A stretch of DNA of 64,000 nucleotides from Streptomyces cinnamoneus (lineage in GTDB: Bacteria > Actinomycetota > Actinomycetes > Streptomycetales > Streptomycetaceae): positions 434,001 to 498,000 of the forward strand of contig NZ_PKFQ01000001.1 in the NCBI RefSeq assembly GCF_002939475.1, written 5' to 3'. The translations under genes were made by a program, and so were the position numbers. Every line of letters begins with the position of its first letter. Positions within the stretch are counted from its first letter, which is position 1. This document shows, one piece after another, positions 53,212 through 61,900 of this stretch. The notes under the pieces were generated by a model. It did no database searches and was not told the DNA's origin. It was given only the letters and a program-made list of their open reading frames with translations.

Positions 53212-54105
53212 GTGTCCGCCGTGTACCGCCGCCCCGGACGAACCCGTCCCGCCGCGCGCCCCGAGCGCCGCCACCGCCGCGGCGGTCTGGCGGCCGCGCT
53301 CCTGTTGTTCGCCTGCGCCACCGGACCGGCACTCGCGACCGCCGCCGAGCCACCGGCCGTCCGGTACGTGGCGATGGGCGACTCCGCCGCGGCGGCGGCC
53401 CTCGTCCCCCCGCAGACCAGCCTGAGCTGTCTGCGCTCCGGCGAGAACTACCCCCACCTCGTCGCCCGCGAGCTCCACCTGGCCTCGTTCGCCGACGTCA
53501 CCTGCAGCGGCGCGAGAACGACCACGCTCGGGCCGCAGCTGGCCGCGCTGTCGCCGGAGACCACCCTGGTCACCCTCACCATCGGTGCCAACGACGTGGG
53601 CATCGTCCAGGCCCTGGCGCTCTGCAGCCTCCTCGGCGCCGCCCGCCCCCACGGCCACCCCTGCCGGGACACCTACCGGCACGACGGCCGCGACGGGCTC
53701 GAACAGCGCGCCGACGCCGCCGGCCCCCAGGTCGGGGCGGCCCTCGACGCCGTCCACCGGCGGGCCCCCTCGGCCCTCGTGCTGCTCGTCGGCTACCTGG
53801 ACGTCTTCCCCGCTCCCCCGCACGGCTGCCGGCCGCGCGAGACCTTCGCCGACGGCGACCTCGCCCACCTCGACGCCGTGGAGAACCGGCTCGACGCCAC
53901 GCTGTCCCGCACCGCACGCGCCCACCACGCCGTCTTCGTCGGCCTCCACCCGGCGAGCGCCGGGCACGACTTCTGCGCCCGCGACGGCGTCCGCTGGAGC
54001 GAGGCCCTGGTGCCCACCCGGCCCACCGCGCCCTTCCATCCCAACCACCTGGGGGAACAAGCCATGGCACGGGAAACGCTGACCGCCCTGCGGGCGTCGT
54101 CATGA
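53212..54105 (+). CDS. secreted SGNH/GDSL esterase
   Basis: A 297-residue exported hydrolase of the SEST-like SGNH family. A basic stretch and a hydrophobic signal (AAALLLFACATGPALA) lead to block I GDSAAAAALVPP (catalytic Ser), a block III segment IGANDVG (Asn) and the final HPNHLGEQAMA (catalytic His). Six or more Cys suggest disulfides. The GTG start has GGGGAG 7 bases upstream. The stop overlaps the methyltransferase start as ATGA. Substrates of relatives are lipids or polysaccharide esters. Confidence 0.9.
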   Translation: MSAVYRRPGRTRPAARPERRHRRGGLAAALLLFACATGPALATAAEPPAVRYVAMGDSAAAAALVPPQTSLSCLRSGENYPHLVARELHLASFADVTCSGARTTTLGPQLAALSPETTLVTLTIGANDVGIVQALALCSLLGAARPHGHPCRDTYRHDGRDGLEQRADAAGPQVGAALDAVHRRAPSALVLLVGYLDVFPAPPHGCRPRETFADGDLAHLDAVENRLDATLSRTARAHHAVFVGLHPASAGHDFCARDGVRWSEALVPTRPTAPFHPNHLGEQAMARETLTALRASS

Positions 54106-55160
54106 CCGCGCAAGCCGAGACGGTCGCCGAACTCCGGCACCGCTACCGGCGCGACCTCGCCCCGGGCGTGGAGCGGTTCTTCGAGCCCCGGAGGGTCACC
54201 TGCCCCTGGTGCTCGTCGGACCGGCTGCGCGAACGGCTGCGCACCACCGACCTGATCCAGCACAAGCCCGGCACCTTCGTCGTCGAGGAGTGCCGTGCCT
54301 GCGGCCACCGCTTCCAGAACCCCCGGCTGACCCCGGAGGGCCTGGACTTCTACTACCGCGACTTCTACGACGGCCTCGGCGCGCGGACCGCCGACCTGAT
54401 CTTCCGTTCCCCCGGCAGCGAGGCCCGCCACCGCGCGGTCGCGCGGTCGGTCGCGCCCTTCACCGATCCGCGGCGCTGGCTCGACGTGGGCACGGGGCAC
54501 GGGCACTTCCCCAAGGTGGCCAAGGAGGTCTTCCCCCGTACCGCCTTCGACGGGCTGGACCTCGGCGAGGGGGTGGAGACCGCCGCGCGGGAGGGCCGGA
54601 TCGAGGAGGCCCACCGCGGTTCGTTCACCGAACTGGCCGACGGCATGGCGGGGCACTACGACGTGGTGAGCATGCACCACTACCTGGAGCACACCCCCGA
54701 CCCGCGCCGGCAGCTGACGGCCGCCCGCACCGCGCTGCGCCCCGGCGGTCTCCTCCTCGTCGAGGTGCCCAACCCCGAATCCGCGTACGCCACGCTGCTC
54801 GGCCGCTGGTGGCTGCCGTGGTTCCAGCCCCAGCACCTGCACCTCATCCCGTCGCGCAACCTCCGCGGGGCGGTCTGCGAACTCGGCTTCACCGTGGTCA
54901 CCACCGAGCGGGGCGCGGCCCACCAGCCGGTGGACCTCGCGGCCGCCGTGGCCCTGCGGATGTTCGACCTGATGCCCAGGGGCGACGCCCCCTGGCACCC
55001 CGGGCCGCCGACCGCGCTGGCCCGCTCCCTGCGGACGGCCGTGCTCGCGGCCGCGCTGCCGGCCGTCGCGGCGGCGTACGGGCTCGACCGGCTCGTGGCG
55101 CCCGTGGCCCGGCGCGCGGGCCTGTCCAACGCCTACCGGCTGGTCGCCCGGCGGGACTGA
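54102..55160 (+). CDS. zinc-ribbon class I SAM methyltransferase
   Basis: A 352-residue protein. The N-terminal zinc ribbon (CPWCSSDRL...CRACGHRFQNPRLT) is followed by a class I methyltransferase fold with motif I WLDVGTGHGHFPKVAK and the later YDVVSMHHYLEHTPDPRRQL. This layout is typical of methyltransferases acting on sugars or cell-surface and secondary-metabolite precursors. A hydrophobic C-terminal stretch (LAAALPAVAAAYGLDRLVAP) is reminiscent of membrane-associated relatives. Overlap with the SGNH esterase gene shows they are co-translated; the functional link is unknown. Confidence 0.9.
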   Translation: MTAQAETVAELRHRYRRDLAPGVERFFEPRRVTCPWCSSDRLRERLRTTDLIQHKPGTFVVEECRACGHRFQNPRLTPEGLDFYYRDFYDGLGARTADLIFRSPGSEARHRAVARSVAPFTDPRRWLDVGTGHGHFPKVAKEVFPRTAFDGLDLGEGVETAAREGRIEEAHRGSFTELADGMAGHYDVVSMHHYLEHTPDPRRQLTAARTALRPGGLLLVEVPNPESAYATLLGRWWLPWFQPQHLHLIPSRNLRGAVCELGFTVVTTERGAAHQPVDLAAAVALRMFDLMPRGDAPWHPGPPTALARSLRTAVLAAALPAVAAAYGLDRLVAPVARRAGLSNAYRLVARRD

Positions 55161-55195
55161 GGCGCGTCGACGCCCGCCTGCGCACGTCCTTCCGG

Positions 55196-55588
55196 TCACC
55201 GGCTCCGGCGGTAGTGCTCCAGCTGGGTGATGCCGTTGTAGCCGTAGCTCTCGGGGTGGAGTTCGTACAGCGCCACGCCGGCGACGGGGGGCAGCACGCC
55301 CAGGGTCTCGCGCAGCAGTTCGTAGGCCCCGGTGATGAAACGGCCCTTCTCGTCCGCGCTGTTGGTGCCGGCGGTGATGCTCGCCTCCACGTGGGCACCG
55401 GTGCACTCCGCCATGGGCCGGCCGGCCACGAAGAAGCGACCGGGCGGGGTCAGGAGGACGTGGACCGTGGTGCGACCGGCGGACTTGCCCAGAGCGGACA
55501 CGGCCAGCGCGGTCAGGCCGTCCGCGAGGGCCTGCTGGGTCGCCGGCACCAGGCCGGGGTCGGAGACGGTGACGCGGATGAACGGCAT
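55196..55588 (-). CDS. tautomerase-family protein
   Basis: A 130-residue protein beginning MPFIRVTVSDPG, so the catalytic N-terminal proline of the 4-oxalocrotonate tautomerase superfamily would be exposed after Met removal. The length is about twice that of the smallest members, as in the two-unit (MIF/cis-CaaD-like) types. AAGGAAG lies upstream of the ATG. It is divergent from the LysR gene across a palindromic operator and is its likely target. Confidence 0.88.
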   Translation of the reverse strand: MPFIRVTVSDPGLVPATQQALADGLTALAVSALGKSAGRTTVHVLLTPPGRFFVAGRPMAECTGAHVEASITAGTNSADEKGRFITGAYELLRETLGVLPPVAGVALYELHPESYGYNGITQLEHYRRSR

Positions 55589-55700
55589 GGGTGATCACTT
55601 CCTTGAGGACAGGTGGCACGGCGAAGCCCGAGGAGGGGCGGCCGCGGTGGCCGCGGCCCCGCCGTGAGGACACTCCTGAAGCGTTCCCGGTCAGCGATAG

Positions 55701-55730
55701 TGAGTCCAACCGATGTGATCGATGGACTCA
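55701..55730. promoter_or_regulatory. palindromic LysR operator
   Basis: TGAGTCCA (55701-55708) and TGGACTCA (55723-55730) form perfect 8-base arms. Inside them CGAT and ATCG extend the symmetry. The dyad sits between the divergent tautomerase and LysR starts, ending 12 bases before the LysR ATG, so LysR probably represses its own gene and controls the tautomerase. Confidence 0.7.
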
Positions 55731-55742
55731 TGAGGGGGACAC

Positions 55743-56624
55743 ATGCCCTTGAACCTGCCCCAGCTGCGGGCCTTCGTCGCGGTGGTCGACGCCGGGGGCT
55801 TCGGCACGGCGGCGACGGACCTGGGGCTGAGCCAGTCGGCGGTCTCCCACGCCGTCGCCTCGCTGGAGCGGATCCTGGCCGGTCCCCTGCTGGTCCGCTC
55901 CACTCCGGTACGCACCACGGCCCTGGGGGAACGCGTCCTTCCGCATGCCCGCGCGGCCGTGTCCGCGACGGACGCGCTCCGCGACGCGGCCGCCCGGCAC
56001 GGCAGCGAGGTCAGCGGAACCGTGCGCCTCGCCTCCACGCCCACGGTCTGCCAGGGGCTGCTGCCGGCCCTCCAGCGGCACTGGTCCGCACACCTGCCGG
56101 GCGTCCGGGTGCGGGTCTTCGAGGGCAGCAGCGACGAAGCGGTGACCTGGCTGGAGAACGGGGCCGCGGACGCCGTCATCGTGGCCGACCCCCCGTCCGG
56201 CGCCGGCACGCCCCTGGTGACCGACCCGTTCCTCGCGCTGCTGCCGCAGGACCACCCCCTGGCGCGCGAGAACGCCGTCCATGTGTCGGACCTGGAGGAC
56301 GATCCGCTGATCCTGTCGCCGAACGGCTGCGAACGCCACGTCCACAGGATCCACCGGGCGGCCGGCACCCCTTTCTCCCCCGCGCACCGGGTCCGGGACC
56401 TCGGAACGCTCATCAGCATGGTCCAGGCCGGCATGGGCATATCGATCCTGCCGCGCGTCTCGCGCCCCCTGCTGCCGACCGACCTCGTCCTCGTCCCGGT
56501 CGAACCCCGCTACTGCAGGCGCCTGGTCCTGTGCGGCCCGGAAGGGCGCCCCTGGTCACCCGCGGTCCGCGCCCTCGCCGACTCCGTCGAGACGCTGCCC
56601 CGGGCCGTGCTCGACGACGCCTGA
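55743..56624 (+). CDS. LysR-family transcriptional regulator
   Basis: A 293-residue LysR regulator. The N-terminal winged HTH is LPQLRAFVAVVDAGGFGTAATDLGLSQSAVS (split across residues 5-35), and the dimer helix HAVASLERILAG follows. The effector domain contains the typical GTVRLASTPTVCQGLLPALQ opening and AGMGISILPRVS near the end. The 30-bp palindrome upstream fits its operator. The start is the ATG right after a GAGGGG stretch. Confidence 0.94.
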   Translation: MPLNLPQLRAFVAVVDAGGFGTAATDLGLSQSAVSHAVASLERILAGPLLVRSTPVRTTALGERVLPHARAAVSATDALRDAAARHGSEVSGTVRLASTPTVCQGLLPALQRHWSAHLPGVRVRVFEGSSDEAVTWLENGAADAVIVADPPSGAGTPLVTDPFLALLPQDHPLARENAVHVSDLEDDPLILSPNGCERHVHRIHRAAGTPFSPAHRVRDLGTLISMVQAGMGISILPRVSRPLLPTDLVLVPVEPRYCRRLVLCGPEGRPWSPAVRALADSVETLPRAVLDDA

Positions 56625-56740
56625 CCCATCCGGCGCCGCCTGACCGGGCGAGCGGACGGGGAGCCCGGGCCCCAAGGAGCCCGCGCCGCGGGCCGGGTGA
56701 CGCCGGCCGGGGCACGGCGGGGGCGCCGGCGGTGACGCCG

Positions 56741-57898
56741 TCACGGCCGGGCCGCAAGGTCCTCCAGGTGACCGGCGGCCGTCGCGGCCCCGCCCGCCGA
56801 GCGCAGCGCGGCCCGCAGGCGCAGGGCCGCGTCGCGGTGGTGACGCTCCCCCAGGACGGCGTCGAGCGCCGCCCCCAGCCGGGTCCGGTCGGCTCGCCCG
56901 AAGCGGACCCGCACCCCCGCGCCGGCCGCGGTGACCTGGCCCGCGACGACGGGCTGGTCGTCGCGGATCGGGGCGACGACCAGCGGTAGGCCGTGCCACA
57001 GCGACTCGGTGACGGTGTTGTGCCCGGCGTGGCAGACGACCGCCGACATCCGGGGCAGCAGGGCCAGTTGCGGGACGTGCCGCAGGGCGACGACGTCCCC
57101 GTCCCGGACGCCGCCCAGGGTATCGCCCGGGTCGGCGATCACCGCCTGGAGGCGGTGCGCCCGCTCCCGTACCGCCGCGGCGCACTCCGCTAGGAAGCGG
57201 GCGCCGGTGTCGGCGTTGACGGTGCCGAGGGTGACCAGCACCGCGGACCGGCCGGGGTCGAGCCACTCCCGGGGAAAGTCCTCCGCCGCCGCGGGGTGCG
57301 GCGGCACGGCGGGCCCCACGTACCGGACCTCGGGCAGGGCGGGGGCGCCGGCCAGTTCGGCGACGGTGAAGGCCAGGGTCAGGTGGGGGGAGAAGCGGGG
57401 GTCGTGGGTGGCGGCCGGGTCGCCGAGGCGCTGCCGCAGGCCGGTGAGGAGTCCGTGGATCCACTCCTCCACCTTGGGCAGGCCGGCCACGGCCCCGGTG
57501 AACTCGGCGGAGGTGGTGGCGGAGGTCGCCCAGCGGACGCCGAGCCGTTCGGCGACCAGGGCTCCGGCGAGGGCCTGCTGGTCGGCGACGAGGACGTCAG
57601 GGCGGAAGTCGGCGGCGGCCCGCTCGGTGGCCGGGGCCATGGCCTCGGCGAGCGGGGCGAGGAAGTCCTGCCAGAGGAAGCGCAGTGCGGCGACGCCGCG
57701 CAGCTCGGGCGGCCGCCGCACGCCGGCGGGGAGCGCGCAGGCGTACGTCGTCGCGCCGGCGCCCGCCAGGCGGGCGACGAGGTCCGGCCATCCGGCCCAG
57801 GCGACGCGGTGGCCGCGGGCGGTCAGCTCGGCGGCGGTCGCCGCCGCCGGGTTGATGTGCCCGGTCAGCGGGGGCACGACGAAGAGGAAGCGGCTCAT
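56741..57898 (-). CDS. MGT-type GT-B glycosyltransferase
   Basis: A 385-residue UDP/TDP-sugar-dependent glycosyltransferase of the macrolide-glycosyltransferase class. The N-terminal acceptor half starts FLFVVPPLTGHINPAAATAA. The donor-binding region is VCHAGHNTVTESLWHGLPLV with PIRDDQ just after, the sugar-nucleotide signature of GT1 enzymes. The ATG overlaps the stop of the hydrolase gene (ATGA). As the last gene of the polyketide operon it probably glycosylates the polyketide or lipid product. Confidence 0.9.
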   Translation of the reverse strand: MSRFLFVVPPLTGHINPAAATAAELTARGHRVAWAGWPDLVARLAGAGATTYACALPAGVRRPPELRGVAALRFLWQDFLAPLAEAMAPATERAAADFRPDVLVADQQALAGALVAERLGVRWATSATTSAEFTGAVAGLPKVEEWIHGLLTGLRQRLGDPAATHDPRFSPHLTLAFTVAELAGAPALPEVRYVGPAVPPHPAAAEDFPREWLDPGRSAVLVTLGTVNADTGARFLAECAAAVRERAHRLQAVIADPGDTLGGVRDGDVVALRHVPQLALLPRMSAVVCHAGHNTVTESLWHGLPLVVAPIRDDQPVVAGQVTAAGAGVRVRFGRADRTRLGAALDAVLGERHHRDAALRLRAALRSAGGAATAAGHLEDLAARP

Positions 57899-58698
57899 CG
57901 TGCCGGCGCCGTCGGCTGCTCGCGGTGGCCCGCGCCGAGCCGGTCGAGGAGCAGGGCCGCGACCGTGCCGGGGCTGCCGACCAGGACGGAGTGCCCGTGG
58001 CCGGGCACCGTGACGGTGCGGCAGCGGGGCAGCAGGGCCGCGAGGCGGGCCCCTTGCGGGGCGAGGTCGGAGTCCGCTCCGTAGACGGCCAGGACGGGGA
58101 CGTCGAGGGAGCGCCAGCGGTCCGCGTCCGGGATGCGGCTGGCCGCGATGTCGGCGGCGAGGGTGGTGTCGTGCAGCAGCCGGCAGGACCAGCGGGCGAG
58201 GCGGGCCTCGTGGCGGCCGTACGTCTCCTCGATCCACGGGAGCGTGCGCGCGTCGCGCAGCCAGTAGGCCGAGCCGGCGAGCAGTCCGCCCATCTTCCGC
58301 GCCCAGGCGGCGGTGGGCGGTTCGGACTCGACGAGGACGACGCCGGCGACGCGCCCGGGGTGGTGGAGGGCGTAGTCGAGGGCGACGGTGCCGCCGAAGG
58401 AGTTGCCGACGAGGTGGACGGGGTGGTGGAGGCCGAGCGTGTCCAGGAGGGCGGCGAGGTCGGCGGTGAACCGCTCCAGGCGGTAGCCGCTGGCGGGACG
58501 TTCGCTGCGGCCGTGGCCCCGCTGGTCGTACATGACGACGCTGTGTCCGGCGGCCGCCAGCCGGGGGCCGAGGGTGAAGTAGTAGCTGGTGAGGTTGTCG
58601 GTGGCGATGCCGTGGACGAGGACGACGGTCTCGCCCCCGCCGGGGGTGCCGAGCCGTTCGACGTTCAGACGGGTCGGGCCCGCCTGGACCGCGCTCAC
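57895..58698 (-). CDS. alpha/beta hydrolase of the polyketide operon
   Basis: A 267-residue alpha/beta hydrolase. The nucleophile elbow is GNSFGG (Ser100), the HG oxyanion motif LVHGIATDN is near residue 30, the acid is in VYGADSDL and the catalytic His in GHGHSVLV. The GTG start overlaps the ACP stop. It could release or hydrolyse the ACP-bound polyketide (thioesterase role) or edit misloaded ACP; the operon has no integrated TE domain, so release is a reasonable guess. Confidence 0.9.
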   Translation of the reverse strand: MSAVQAGPTRLNVERLGTPGGGETVVLVHGIATDNLTSYYFTLGPRLAAAGHSVVMYDQRGHGRSERPASGYRLERFTADLAALLDTLGLHHPVHLVGNSFGGTVALDYALHHPGRVAGVVLVESEPPTAAWARKMGGLLAGSAYWLRDARTLPWIEETYGRHEARLARWSCRLLHDTTLAADIAASRIPDADRWRSLDVPVLAVYGADSDLAPQGARLAALLPRCRTVTVPGHGHSVLVGSPGTVAALLLDRLGAGHREQPTAPAR

Positions 58699-58988
58699 CG
58701 CAGGCTTCCGACGATGTGGCGCACGAGCCGGCCGACGGTGAGGCCGATGATCTCCGACAGTTCCAGGGAGGCGAAGAAGGCGGGGAAGTCGACGCGTTCG
58801 CCGTAGCGGGCGCGCAGTTCGGCGGTGAGGGTGACCAGGTCGATGGACTCCAGGTCCAGGTCCTCGACGAAGCGCGTGTCGGGGGTGACGGGGATGTCCT
58901 CGAGTTCGAGGTCGTCGAGGACGCGCCGCAGGACGTCGGTGATCTCGGCCAGTACGCCGGCTTCGTCGACGGTGGTCGGTTCGGTCAT
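58695..58988 (-). CDS. discrete acyl carrier protein
   Basis: A 97-residue acidic ACP. The phosphopantetheine attachment serine is in EDLDLESIDLVTL (a DSL-type motif with E in place of D). Overlaps on both sides (ATGA with the PKS stop, GTGA with the hydrolase start) place it firmly in the polyketide operon. The PKS beside it carries its own phosphopantetheinyl transferase domain but no ACP, so this is its likely carrier. Confidence 0.9.
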   Translation of the reverse strand: MTEPTTVDEAGVLAEITDVLRRVLDDLELEDIPVTPDTRFVEDLDLESIDLVTLTAELRARYGERVDFPAFFASLELSEIIGLTVGRLVRHIVGSLR

Positions 58989-61900
58989 GGGTGCTGCTCC
59001 TCGTTCTCCTCGGTCCAGGCGACGACGTAGGTCCTGGGCGGCAGACCGGGCGGGTTGCCGGTCCGGGTGAGGCGGACGGTGTACGTCCGGCCGGAGGGCG
59101 TGCGGGCCGTGAGGCGGTCCGGGCCGGTCCTCGCCAGGGCGGTCCCGCGGGGGTCGGCCGGGAGCGCGGTGCCCTCGGCCGCGGCCGCCGCCCTGGCGGC
59201 CGCCCGGTGGAGCGGTGTGTTCCCGGGGTCGGCCGGCTCCCCTTCGGGGACCTCCTCGATGCCGATGCCGGCGGGGGTGCCCGCCGGGCGGACGAGCGCG
59301 ACGGCCGCCTCCCGGCTGTGGGCGAGGGACAGGGCCAGCGGCGGCAGCCGGCGTCCGTGCCTCCCCCCGGCGCGGGGCCGTCCCGCCGCGTCGTCGTGGA
59401 TCCGGATCTCGCCGGGGAAGACGGGGCCGCCGCCGTGGTCCCACAGGTGACGGCGCACCGCGTCCTTGGCGGCGATCCGGCCGAGGAGCCACTGCCGTCT
59501 GCCGCGCGGCGGGTGGGCCGCGTAGGCGGTCCTCTCCTCGCCGGCGAGCTGGTTGCGCATCGTCAGTTCGCGGGAGGCCGGGTCGGGCCAGCGGTCGAAG
59601 AGCAGCTGCCAGCCGCCGGGCTGCTCGGTGGAGAGGGTGCGGCGGTCCGGCCGGCGGTGCACGGCGTCCGTGCCGGGGGTCGAGTCGAAGCGGCGGTCCT
59701 GCCAGCCGAGGATCCGCGCCCAGACGCGGTGGCCGCGGGCGAGTTCCGCGTCCGCCTCCAGGGTGGTGTCGGTGAGTGTGGTGATGCGGATGTGGCAGTC
59801 GAGGGCGGTGCCGGGGCCGGGGTGGGGACCGTGGAAGACCGCCTCCCGGAAGCCGACCGGGAAGACGACCGTGCGCTCCCGGTGGGTCGCCATCAGCCAG
59901 TAGCCCAGGAGCTGGCCGACGTTGTCCAGGAGCGCGCCGGGGGCGGGCGGGGCGGTGAGGACGCCGCGGACATGGCGTTCGCCGAGCGCGGTGACGGCGG
60001 TGACCCCCCGGAAGAGGGGGCCGTGGAACATCCACCGCTCGTCGTACATCTCCCGTGCGGTGAGCGGGGGACGGATCCCCGGGCCGGGGTCCGGCCAGGG
60101 CGCGGGCGGCGCCGGATAGGCGTCGGCCACCCGCACCTCGGCGCGGGCGTAGCGGCCGAACGCGACGTCGTACCAGCCGTCGCTCCCGGCCGTGGCCGTG
60201 ACGTCCACGTCGACGGGCGGCGCGGCGACGGCCCACTCCAGGAAGCGGGCGCCGCGCAGCGCGACGGGCGTTCCGGCCGCGGCGACGGCGTCCGTCATGT
60301 GCTGCGCGATCGTCGTCGCGGGCACCACGGGCCAGCGGTCGGTGAGGTCGGGCCAGCCGGGGCGCTGCGGGAAGAAGCAGTGGTCGAGGAGGTAGGGCAT
60401 GGTCTCCACCCCCACCCGTACGCGGGTCCGGAGCGGGGGCGCCACGGCGGGGCCGGGGGCGGCCGGGGACACCACCGGTGGCGCGGCGGTCGCCGCGGCG
60501 GCCAGGACGTCGGCCGCCGCCGAGGCCGTCTCCGTCAGCAGGGCGTCCAGCTCGGCGGCCGCGGGGACGCCGGGGGCCCAGGCGGCGAGGGGGCTCGCGC
60601 CGCCGCCGGGGCCGCGCAGGGTCCGGCGCAGCCGGTCGCGGTCCGCCGGGGCGAGGGAGACGGGGCCCGCCCCCAGGTCGATCCGCGTGCCCGGGCGGGG
60701 CCCCAGGAGTGCCGCGAAGTCCGGTTCCGCGCCGGCCGTCCACAGGGCCGCCGCGACGTGCGCGAGCTGGGCCAGGCCGCTGCGGCGGGGGGAGTTGGCG
60801 GCGACGGCGAGGTGGTCGCGGTCCGCCAGGGTGTCGCCGACCAGGGAGGGCAACCGGCCGGTGCCGAGCTGGACGAAGGCCCGGAAGCCCGCCGCGTACA
60901 TCGCCTCGGTGAGCTGCCGGAAGCGCACCGGCTCCAGCAGGTGGCGCACGAACAGTTCGCGGACGGCGGACTCGTCGGCCGGGAAGGGTTCCGCGGTGGT
61001 GCACGACCACACCGGGACCGTCGCCGGGCGCAGGGTGAAGCGCAGGCTCTGCTCGCGGATGGGCCCGAGGTGGGGGGCGAGCATGGGGGTGTGGAAGCCC
61101 GACTCGAAGGGCAGCACCTGGCCGAGCACCCCTTCGCCGCGCAGCCGGGCCGCCAGCGCCCGCACCCGGGCGTCGGGGCCGCAGGCCACCGACTGGTGCG
61201 GGGCGTTGTCGTGGGAGAGCACGACGCCGTCGAGGTCCGTCAGCGCCGCGCGGACCTGGGCCGCGGGCGCCCCGAAGGCCGCGAAGGCGAGGCCGGGGAC
61301 CTCCAGGGCGTGGGGGTCGAAGTCGCGCAGGAAGGCGTCCACTTCGTCGTCCGCGAACATCCCGCCGGCGACCATCGCGGTCCACTCCCCCACGCTGTGT
61401 CCCGCCACGGCGTCGGGGGTGACGCCGACGCGGCGCAGGGCGTGCGTCAGGAGCCTGCCGACGCCGACGACGGCGGCACCGTGCCGGGCCACGTCGCCGA
61501 CGCGGGCGTCCTGCCGGCCCGGCCTGGGCAGCCCGAAGCGGCGGGCGACGTCGTCGACGCGGGGGACGAAATCGGCCTCCAGCCCGGGGAAGAGGAACGC
61601 CGTCTTCCCTCCGGCCGCCCCCAGCAGCGGGCCCGGGGCGAACCACACGTCGCCGCGGCCGCCCCAGGGCCGTCCCCGCGCCACGGCCTTGCGGGCGAGG
61701 GCCAGCCGCTTGGCGGTGGGCCCGGCGACGGCCAGCCGGGCGGGGCCGGGGCCGGGCTCCCCCGAGTGGCGCAGGGCCGCGTCGTCGGCGTCCAGCAGCA
61801 CGGCGAGGGCCGGCTGGTCGGCGGCGGCCAGCCGCAGCAGCGGTTCGGGTTCGGCCACGTCCAGGGCCGCCGGGCGGGCGGGGCGCCGCGCGGCGGGTGC

